NCBI GenBank assembly: GCA_041687675.1
Contig: JAWLBM010000002.1
Location: 62,001-126,000, forward strand
Length of the DNA stretch: 64,000 nucleotides
From: JAWLBM01 sp041687675
GTDB lineage: Bacteria > Pseudomonadota > Alphaproteobacteria > Rhizobiales > Pleomorphomonadaceae
Direction: 5' to 3'
Shown here: one piece after another, positions 54,368 through 62,300 of the stretch
Layout: every line of letters begins with the position of its first letter
How positions within the stretch are numbered: position 1 is the stretch's first letter
Notes under the pieces: model-generated
The model's database searches: none
The model's input: the letters and a program-made list of their open reading frames with translations, nothing else
Told to the model about the DNA's origin: nothing
Program-made: the position numbers and the translations under genes

Positions 54368-54601
54368 CATAAAAAAAGAAGGATGCGCTTTTCCGGAGTA
54401 ACGGTCCGAACCAATGGCCCCTCGGGAAGGCAAACTTAAAGCATCTTCGATAAACGCGGTCTGAGTCTTGGGAGGAAAGCCCCGCCGGCGCGGAAATCGC
54501 AGCCCCATATTGGATCGATCGGGAGGAAAAATCGGTCCGGTGTGAGTTGGGGTCGACACGCGAACTTTGGGAAAGCAGGGCCTTGGCCCTGCTTTTTCTT
54601 T
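54368..54601 (+). ncRNA. candidate structured ncRNA between proS and smpB, with two GGGAGGAAA motifs
   Basis: Inferred from a promoter-like pair upstream and a strong terminator at its end on the plus strand, while both neighbours are minus-strand genes. About 230 nt. No translatable ORF longer than 18 codons has a spaced ribosome binding site. Two copies of GGGAGGAAA occur, at 54470-54478 and 54521-54529. The second is in the loop of a hairpin, GGATCGAT (54512-54519) with ATCGGTCC (54531-54538), loop CGGGAGGAAAA. The RNA does not match tmRNA (no tag reading frame) or RNase P as I know them; 6S RNA is possible but not evident. Identity unknown. Confidence 0.5.
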
Positions 54602-54602
54602 T
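54572..54602 (+). terminator. strong intrinsic terminator
   Basis: AAAGCAGGGCC (54572-54582) pairs with GGCCCTGCTTT (54585-54595), an 11-bp stem with TT loop, followed by TTCTTTTC so that T's run from 54593. It is the clearest Rho-independent terminator of the window. The minus-strand tail is poor, so it belongs to a plus-strand transcript. Confidence 0.85.
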
Positions 54603-54785
54603 CACGCAAGCGTCACCCCGCAGCGGAAATTGAGTCTTGAGTGTTGCCGATCTGTCGCAGGTCCAAGGCAGCCGTGGCCGGGTCCCGACGGATGCCGCGC
54701 CCTCCCCCGTCCGGCGCCGAGGCCGGAAATCTGCTGACCGGCCGCCCCTGCGCCCCGGATAACCCGAGGGCGGCTCGGAGCGCAG

Positions 54786-55265
54786 CTAGTCCCGCGCCTT
54801 CAGGAGGCGGGCCTTCTCGCGGTTCCAGTCGCGTTCCTTGGAGGTCTGCCGCTTGTCGTGCAGCTTCTTGCCCTGCGCGATCGCGATCTCGCACTTGGCC
54901 ATGCCGCGGTCGTTGAAGTAGAGGCGCAGCGGCACGATGGTCATGCCCTCGCGGCGCACGGCGGCGAGCAGCCGGTTGATCTGGCGGCGGTGCAGCAGGA
55001 GCTTCCGCGGCCGCCGGGTCTCGTGGTTGAACCGGTTGGCCTGCAGGTACTCGGGAATGTAGGCGTTGAACAGGTAGAGCTCGTCGCCCATGGCGCCGGC
55101 ATAGGCGTCGGACAGGTTTGTCCGCCCCTGCCGGAGGGACTTCACCTCGGTCCCGGTGAGCTGGATTCCCGCCTCGAGCTTGTCGCCGATGGCGAAGTTG
55201 TACCTCGCCTGGCGGTTGTCCGCGACGACCTTCCGGGGCGGTTCGGCCGCCTTCTTTGCATTCAT
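54786..55265 (-). CDS. smpB: SsrA-binding protein SmpB
   Basis: Protein partner of tmRNA in trans-translation. The 159-residue product has the OB-fold start NRQARYNFAIGDKLEAGIQL, TEVKSLRQGRTNLSDAYAG, and the basic C-terminal tail GKKLHDKRQTSKERDW whose residues follow the mRNA channel. It follows dapA by 13 nt, an order conserved in rhizobia. tmRNA itself was not seen in the window. Confidence 0.97.
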   Translation of the reverse strand: MNAKKAAEPPRKVVADNRQARYNFAIGDKLEAGIQLTGTEVKSLRQGRTNLSDAYAGAMGDELYLFNAYIPEYLQANRFNHETRRPRKLLLHRRQINRLLAAVRREGMTIVPLRLYFNDRGMAKCEIAIAQGKKLHDKRQTSKERDWNREKARLLKARD

Positions 55266-55278
55266 TCCCGAAACGCCT

Positions 55279-56154
55279 TCAGTTGAGCAGCCCCGCGTGC
55301 ACGAGCGCCCGGCGGAGCGCCGCCTCGGTGGAGGCCGCGACCGGCACCAGCGGCAGTCGGAGCTCGTTCTGCATCCTGCCGAGCAGCGACAGGGCGAACT
55401 TGGCGCCCTGCGGGTTCGGCTCGATGAACAACGCCTGGTGCAGCGGGAACAATCGGTCCTGGATCTCCAGCGCGGTCCGGAAGTCGCCGGCGAGGCAGGC
55501 GTTCTGGAACTGCGCGCAGAGCGCCGGCGCGACGTTGGCCGTCACCGAGATGCAGCCGTGCCCGCCATGCGCCATGAAGGCGAGCGCCGTGCCGTCCTCG
55601 CCGGAGAGCTGGCAGAAGTCCGGCCCGATCGCCTCGCGCTGAGCGCTCACCCGCTCGAGCTTCGCCGTGGCGTCCTTGACGCCGACGATGTTCTTCAGCT
55701 CGAACAGGCGCGCCATGGTCTCGACCGACATGTCGATCACCGAGCGCGGCGGGATGTTGTAGATGATGATCGGGATGCCGACTGCGTCGTTGATCGCCTT
55801 GTAGTGCCGGTAGAGCCCTTCCTGGTTGGGCTTGTTGTAGTAGGGCGTCACCACCAGCAGCGCATTGGCGCCCGCCCGCTCCGCATGGCGGGCGAGGTCG
55901 ATCGCCTCGAGGGTGTTGTTGGAGCCGGCGCCGGCGATCACCGGCACGCGGCCGGCTGCCACCTTGATCGCCGTCTCGACCACTTTCTTGTGCTCGTCGT
56001 GGCTGAGCGTCGGGCTCTCGCCCGTCGTGCCCACCGGCACGATGCCATGGCTGCCCTCGGCGACCTGCCAGTCGACGAAGGCCTCGAAGGCCTCCCAGTC
56101 GACCGAGCCGTCGCGGAACGGCGTGACGAGCGCGGTGATCGACCCCTTGAACAT
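55279..56154 (-). CDS. dapA: 4-hydroxy-tetrahydrodipicolinate synthase
   Basis: Condenses pyruvate and aspartate semialdehyde, first step to lysine and meso-diaminopimelate for peptidoglycan. The 291-residue barrel enzyme has Thr43/Thr44 in PVGTTGESPTL, Tyr106 in VTPYYNKPNQEGL, Tyr132 and Arg137 in IYNIPPRSVID and the Schiff-base Lys160 in VGVKDATAK; all match E. coli positions within one residue. AAGGGG precedes ATG 56152-56154; the longer open frame upstream is a shadow. Confidence 0.97.
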   Translation of the reverse strand: MFKGSITALVTPFRDGSVDWEAFEAFVDWQVAEGSHGIVPVGTTGESPTLSHDEHKKVVETAIKVAAGRVPVIAGAGSNNTLEAIDLARHAERAGANALLVVTPYYNKPNQEGLYRHYKAINDAVGIPIIIYNIPPRSVIDMSVETMARLFELKNIVGVKDATAKLERVSAQREAIGPDFCQLSGEDGTALAFMAHGGHGCISVTANVAPALCAQFQNACLAGDFRTALEIQDRLFPLHQALFIEPNPQGAKFALSLLGRMQNELRLPLVPVAASTEAALRRALVHAGLLN

Positions 56155-56400
56155 GATGCCCCTTGGTCCTGTCCGGCGTGACGTCCGCCGGCCACCCGCC
56201 CGGCGATCGGCGGACAATAGAGGCCCCACCCGGCCGCGACAACTATGGAATTGGCTGGCGGCGGCGGGCGAAGTACGCTCCCTGCGAGTCGATGCCGCCC
56301 GCCTGGCTGCGCCGGCACAGTTCCGCCACGAGCCCGGGGCATCAAGAGGGTCCCGCCGCGCCGGAGCCGCCGGGGGGCGAGAGGGAGCCGGAGCCTGCCG

Positions 56401-58449
56401 ATGACCCGACCCGCTGTCCGACTGCTCGCCGCCGGCCTCGCCGCCGCGCTGCTGGCGACGACCGCGACCGCAACCCCGTTGCCGGTGCCGAAGCCCGAGC
56501 CGACTGCGCCCGTCCCCGCGCCCGTGAGCTTCGAGGACAAGGCGATCTCCGCGGTCCGCCTCGCCGTCTCGGCGCTCGACCTCAACGACCTTTCCGGCGC
56601 GATGGCCGCCGTTGCCAAGAGCGGCGCCCTCGAGCGGGATCTCGTCACCTGGCTCGCCATCCGCCGCCAGGTCTCCGGGCTGACGCCGCAGGCGATCGAG
56701 GACTTCGCCAAGCGCAATCCGCACTGGCCGACGACATCGCTGTTCCGCTATCGCTCGGAGCAGGCGCTGCTCCGGATGGACCTCTCCCCGAAGCAGCTTG
56801 TCCAGGCCTTCGCCGGGTCGCCGCCGGTCTCCGACGAGGGGATCCTCGGCCTCGCCCGCGCCGAGATCGCGCTCGGCCGCAAGGCGGAGGCGGCGAAGCT
56901 CCTTACTCCCTGGTGGGCGCGCGAGACGCTGTCGCCCGACCGCGACCGGCGCGTCGTCGAGGAGTTCGGCGAGGTGCTCGACAAGGCCGCCCACAAGGCG
57001 CGGTTCGAGATGCTGATGTACGCCGACCGGGTGGAGCAGGCCCGGCGGCTGGCGCCACTCGTCGGCAAGGACTACGCCGCCCTGGTCGAGGCCCGGTCCG
57101 CGGTGCTGCGCGGCATGCCCGATGCCGGGCGCAAGCTCGACGGCGTCGCCGGCGAGGCCCGCACCGATCCGCTGCATGCCTATACGCTCGCCGAGTGGCT
57201 CCGCCGCTCCGACCGCAACGAGGAGGCCGCCAAGGCCCTGATGAAGGTGCCGGCGGAAGCGATCGCGCCGGCGCATGCCGACGCCTGGTGGGTCGAGCGG
57301 CGGATCATCTCGCGCGGGCTGGCCGAGGAGGGCAAGGCCGCCCTCGCCTACGAACTCGCGGCCGCGCAGCGGGGCGGGAACCCCGAGACGGTGGCCGAGG
57401 CGCATTTCCACGCCGGCTGGTATGCCCTGCGGTTCCTCGACGACCCGGCCAAAGCGCGGCGGCACTTCGCCGACCTGCAGAAGTCGGTGACGCTGCCGCT
57501 CAGCCGCTCGCGCGCCGCCTACTGGCTCGGCCGCACCGAGGAGGCCGCCGGCAACGTCGAGGCGGCGCGGGCGCACTACCGAGTCGCCGCCGCCGACGAG
57601 GCCACCTTCTACGGGCAGCTCGCCCATGTGAAGCTCGGCCGCGACCGGCTGGCGATGCCGCCCGTCCCGGAGCCGACCGCGGAGGACCGCCTCGCCTTCG
57701 CCCGCAACGACCTCGCCCGCGCCACCATCCTGCTGGTCGAGGCCGGCGCGCCGGGCGAGATCTCGCCGCTGGTCAACGAACTCGCCCGCCAGCTTCCCTC
57801 CGGCGGCCAGGTCGCCCTGCTGGCCGAATGGCTGTCGCGCCGCGGCGACCACCGGACGGCGCTGCAGGTCGGCAAGCTCGCCGCCGACCGCAACCTCGGC
57901 ACCGAGCGCCTCGCCTTCCCGATCGACGCCATCCCGCGCGACATCGGCGAGACCTCGGTGGAGCCCGCCATGATCTACGCCATCGCCCGCCAGGAGAGCG
58001 CCTTCCACACCGGCGCCGTGAGCCACGCAGGCGCCATGGGGCTCCTCCAGCTTCTGCCCGGCACCGCCCGGGAGACCGCCCAGAGCCTCGGGCTGCCCTT
58101 TTCCGCCCATCGCCTCACCCGCGACCCCGACTACAACGCGACCCTCGGCGCCGCCCATCTCGGCGAGCTCGTGCAGCGCTTCGGCGGCTCCTACATCCTC
58201 GCCTTCGCCGCCTACAACGCGGGCCCGCGCCGGGCGCTGGAGTGGATCGAGCGCTTCGGCGACCCGCGCGACCCCGCCGTCGATCCCGTCGACTGGATCG
58301 AAAGAATTCCCTTTGGCGAAACTCGCAGCTATGTTCAGCGGGTGACCGAGAACCTTCAGGTCTATCGCGAGCGCCTGGACGAGTCCGCGAGGCTCGCGAT
58401 CGCCGATGATCTTTTGCGCGGACCGGATCGTCAGGAGGCAGTGCGTTGA
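56401..58449 (+). CDS. lytic transglycosylase, Slt70-like
   Basis: Periplasmic muramidase that makes 1,6-anhydro ends in peptidoglycan. The 682-residue protein has a signal peptide (RLLAAGLAAALLATTATATP), a long superhelical domain of repeated helices (about 45-500), and a C-terminal SLT domain with MIYAIARQESAFHTGAVSHA, where Glu532 is the catalytic acid, followed by GAMGLLQLLPGTA and the later FAAYNAGPRRALEWIERFG. The GGAG before ATG 56401 and the signal peptide set the start; longer frames upstream lack both. Divergent from dapA (246-bp gap). Confidence 0.93.
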   Translation: MTRPAVRLLAAGLAAALLATTATATPLPVPKPEPTAPVPAPVSFEDKAISAVRLAVSALDLNDLSGAMAAVAKSGALERDLVTWLAIRRQVSGLTPQAIEDFAKRNPHWPTTSLFRYRSEQALLRMDLSPKQLVQAFAGSPPVSDEGILGLARAEIALGRKAEAAKLLTPWWARETLSPDRDRRVVEEFGEVLDKAAHKARFEMLMYADRVEQARRLAPLVGKDYAALVEARSAVLRGMPDAGRKLDGVAGEARTDPLHAYTLAEWLRRSDRNEEAAKALMKVPAEAIAPAHADAWWVERRIISRGLAEEGKAALAYELAAAQRGGNPETVAEAHFHAGWYALRFLDDPAKARRHFADLQKSVTLPLSRSRAAYWLGRTEEAAGNVEAARAHYRVAAADEATFYGQLAHVKLGRDRLAMPPVPEPTAEDRLAFARNDLARATILLVEAGAPGEISPLVNELARQLPSGGQVALLAEWLSRRGDHRTALQVGKLAADRNLGTERLAFPIDAIPRDIGETSVEPAMIYAIARQESAFHTGAVSHAGAMGLLQLLPGTARETAQSLGLPFSAHRLTRDPDYNATLGAAHLGELVQRFGGSYILAFAAYNAGPRRALEWIERFGDPRDPAVDPVDWIERIPFGETRSYVQRVTENLQVYRERLDESARLAIADDLLRGPDRQEAVR

Positions 58450-59324
58450 CCCGGATCCTGGAATGGACCGCCGCGGACGGCACCACCATCGCCGCCCGCC
58501 TGCACGGGCCTGAGACCTCGCCGCACCGGCCTGTCGTCTGCCTGCCGGGCCTCACCCGCAACGGCCGCGACTTCGAGGCGATCGCCGAGGCCCTCGCCTC
58601 CGGCGACCGGCCTCGCCGGGTGCTGGCGGTCGACTTCCGCGGCCGCGGCCGCTCCGGCCGGGCGGACCCGTCGACCTACCGGATCGACGTCGAGGCGGCC
58701 GACGTGCTGGCCGGGCTCGACCGGGTCGGCTGGGCCGAACCCGCCTTCCTCGGCACCTCGCGCGGGGGCCTCGTCACCATGCTGCTGGCCGCGACGGCGC
58801 CCGGCCGGGTCGGCCCGGCGGTGCTCAACGACATCGGGCCGGTGATCCCGACCGCGAGCCTGATCGACATCCGCGCCCGCATGGCCGCCGCCCGCGGCGA
58901 GCCGCCGGCCGGCTGGGACGAGGCGGCCGAGCGGCTGAGAAGCTCCCTCGGCGAGGCGTTCCCCGGGCTCGAGGACGAGGGCTGGCACCGCTTCGCCCGG
59001 CAGACCCACGCCGAGGACGAGGCGGGGCGGCCGGTCCTTGACTACGATCACCGCCTCGCCGACGCCTTCGCCGCCTTCGACCCGGAGGTCGGCTACCCGC
59101 CCATGTGGGACCTGTTCACGGCGCTGGCGCCGCGGCCGGTGATGGCGATCCGCGGGGAACTCTCCGACCTCCTCTCTGAGGAGATCCTCGCCGGCATGCG
59201 CGAGCGGATGCCGGACCTCGAGATCCATCGGGTGCCCGGCGAAGGGCACGCGCCGCTCCTCTGGGACGAGCCGACCATCGCGGCCGTCCGGCGCTTCCTC
59301 GACGAGGCGGACGCGGCGGCCTGA
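58446..59324 (+). CDS. alpha/beta-hydrolase
   Basis: A 292-residue hydrolase of unknown substrate. The nucleophile elbow is FLGTSRGGLV with Ser105; the oxyanion region is VCLPGLTRNGRDF; the Asp is in the AIRGELSDLL region and His in VPGEGHAPLLW. The start is TTG (58446-58448) overlapping the transglycosylase stop (TTGA), with a strong AGGAGG 8 nt upstream, so translation is coupled. No signal peptide is present. Hydrolases next to slt genes are recurrent in rhizobia but uncharacterised (general recollection). Confidence 0.9.
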   Translation: MTRILEWTAADGTTIAARLHGPETSPHRPVVCLPGLTRNGRDFEAIAEALASGDRPRRVLAVDFRGRGRSGRADPSTYRIDVEAADVLAGLDRVGWAEPAFLGTSRGGLVTMLLAATAPGRVGPAVLNDIGPVIPTASLIDIRARMAAARGEPPAGWDEAAERLRSSLGEAFPGLEDEGWHRFARQTHAEDEAGRPVLDYDHRLADAFAAFDPEVGYPPMWDLFTALAPRPVMAIRGELSDLLSEEILAGMRERMPDLEIHRVPGEGHAPLLWDEPTIAAVRRFLDEADAAA

Positions 59325-59338
59325 GCCGCCGCCTCCCC

Positions 59339-62300
59339 TCAGCGCAGCGGGCCCTCGACCACGAGCCGGCCCGAACCGGTCCGCGCCCGCATCTCCGGCC
59401 GGTACATGTCCTCGACGATGGCCGCGGGCCAGGCGAAGTCGCCGGGGGCGACCGCCCGGACCATGTAGCCGACCGAGAAGGCGCCCATGCCGGCCTGGTC
59501 GACGGCGGTCAGGAAGCGGTCGGCGCGGAACTCGCTCGCCGCCGTCTTCGGCAGGAGGTCGAGCCATGAGAGGCTGGCGACGTCGGCGCCGGAGAGGAGG
59601 TTCGGGTTGTCGATGACGAAGCCCGCGGGCAGCGGGTCGTCCACCATCAGCCGGGCCTCGGCCGACGTCATCCCCTCCACCGTCAGGACCATCACCAGCC
59701 GGGTGCCGAGCGGCATCGGCGCGGCGAGGTCCACCTCGTTGCCGTCGAGGTCGTAGGCGCGGCGGGAGATCGAGTAGCCGCGGCCGCCCGCCGGGTCCGG
59801 CGTCACCGGCACGCCGGCGACCGTCACCCGCGCGTCCACCGGATAGGGCGCCAGGTTCCTGAGGACCACCGGACCCGGCGCCAGGTCCGCCGCCTCGAAG
59901 CCGGCGGTGTAGACGCCCTCGCGGCGGACGCCGTTCACCTCGACGGAGGGCTTGCGCCCGTCGACGAGCAGCGCGTTGGCGGCGAGCAGCAGCCAGGTCT
60001 TCTCCTGCGTGCTGGTGTGCTGGACGTCGCCGGCGAGGCCGCGCACCGTTTCGACGAGCGAGTCCACGTCGGTGGAGGCGGCCCGGGTCTCCGACACCAG
60101 CGTCAGCATCGCCGCCCCGTCGCGCAGCACGGTTCCGTAGTCAGCGCGCCATCCGGCGCCGCCGGCCTTCGCCGCCAGCGCGTCGCGGGCGGCGCGGAAG
60201 GCGCGGTCGGCACCCGCGGCGTCGCCGTAGAGGGCGAGCGCCGCGCCGATCTGGGCCTTGGCGAGCGGGGTCGTGAAGGCGTCGAGCTTCACCTCGGCGT
60301 AGTAGCGCAGGTCCCCGACGGCGGCCCGGCCGTTCCGCGCCAGCACGTAGAGGCCGTAGGCGATCGCCTCGCCGCCCTCGGTGAAGTCCTGGGCGTAGGA
60401 GAGGCGGTTGCGCAGGTTGGTCAGCGCCAGTTCGAGCGCGACCGGCGGCACGTCGTAGCCCTTCTCCTTCGCCCGGGTGAGGAAATCGGAGACGTAGGCG
60501 CTGAGCCAGGCGTCGCCGTCCCAGTCCGGCTGCCAGAGGCCGAAGCTGCCGTTCGCCGATTGGTTGACCAGCACCGCCTCGATGGCCTTCTGCACCCGTT
60601 CCCGGACCGGCGCGCCGTCCTCAAGGCCGGCGGCGAGGATCACCTCGTCGAGGTAGACGAGCGGCAGCGCGCGGCTGGTGATCTGCTCGGCGCAGCCATA
60701 GGGGTACCTGTCGAGCGCGCGGACGAGCCCCGGCAGGTCGATCCCGGCGAGGCTGCCGACCGTGACCGTCGCCGCCGCCGTGCCGGGGACGAAGTCGGAG
60801 AGGAGATCGGCGTCGACGGTGAGCGCACCGCCGCCGGCCGCAAGCTCCAGGTCCGAGACGCGGACGGTGGGCGGCTCGTTCGCCCTGACCGGCAGCGTCA
60901 GCGTGCGCGTCAGCACCTCGCCGCCCGGAACGGTGAGCGCCACCGTGAGCGTCTCGTCGCCGACCCCCCTCGCCTCGAGCGGCACCAGCACGCTCGCGCT
61001 CGACCTGTCGGCGAGGGTGAGGGTGCGATCGGCGAAGGCCTCGTCGACGCCGACGAGGTCGCCGGCGGCGCGGACCGCCAGGCGGAACTCTCCGCTCGGT
61101 CCGGTCACATGGGTGAGGTCGAGCCGCAGCCGGCTGCTGTCGCCGGGGGCGAGGAAGTTCGGCAGCGCCGCCTGCACCACCACAGGGTCGCGCACCAGCA
61201 CGTCCGCCGAGCCGTGGCCGACGCCGCGGGCGGACCAGGCCATCGCCATGACGCGGACGGTGCCGTTGAAGTCCGGCAGGTCGAAGCTGGCGCGGACCTT
61301 CCCGTCCTCGCCGGCGCGGGTCACGCCCTGGAAGAAGGCCACGAGCGTCTCCATCGGCGGCGGCCCGACCAGCCGGGCGATGCCGGCGCCGTCGCCGCCG
61401 GAGCGGACCTCCCCGCGCGTGCCGATGGTGGTGTCGATCAGCCGGCCGTAGAGGTCGCGGATCTGCATGCCGAGGCTGCGGCGGGCGAAATACCAGTCGT
61501 CCGGCGCCGGCGGCTCGAAGCCGGTGAGGTTGAGGATGCCCGCGTCGACGGCGGCGAGGGTGACGAATACCTCCTCCCCCGCCCGGGCCGACGGCAGGTC
61601 GATCTCGATCGGCAGCGGCCCGCGCGGACGCACCTCGTCCGGCACGGCGACCTCGACCTCCAGCCGGCGCTCCGCCGGGTCCACCCCGGCCCAGGCAAGG
61701 CCGAGCGCCCGCTGCGGCATCCGCCCGGCCGGGACGTCGAGCGGCCGGATCAGCTCGGCGGTGACATAGGCGCCGGGGCCCCACTCGCCAGTGACGGGGA
61801 AGCTCGCCGTGCCGCCCTCCTCGCCGACGTCGATCACCTGCATGTCGATCAGCCGGTCGTCCACCACCGACACGATGGCCTTTCCGGGGAAGCGCGGCAG
61901 GATGCGGGCGGTGAGCCTGTCGCCGACCGCATAGGCCGGCTTGTCGAGGGACACCTCGAGGATGTCCGGCGCGGGGTCCGCCCCCGGCGGGACGTACCAG
62001 CCGGAGTAGAAGCGGAAGCTCGCCGGGACGAGCTGGCCCGACGGATCCTCGACGGCGAGGCGGTACTCGCCCCAGTCCGTCGCCGCCTCGATCGCGGCCG
62101 CCCCTTCGGCCGGGGTGTCGACGCTGCCGGAGGCGACGCGCTCCGTGGTCTCCAGCAGCCGGTAGGTCCAGCTGCCGCCGTCGCGGTACCACTGGTAGCG
62201 CTTGTCGATCCGCGACAGCGTCCAGGCGAGGCCGGAGGCGGCGACGCGTCGGCCGTCCGGGCCGAAGGCGGCGAGCTCGAATCGGGCCGGCGCCCCCTCG

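Noticed and set aside
54383..54439. 18-codon ORF (MRFSGVTV...) in the ncRNA
   Set aside because: The AGAAGG in front directly abuts the ATG, leaving no spacer for initiation.
54368..54601. tmRNA, because it lies next to smpB
   Set aside because: No alphaproteobacterial tag reading frame (AANDN-type) and no acceptor-like ends were found.
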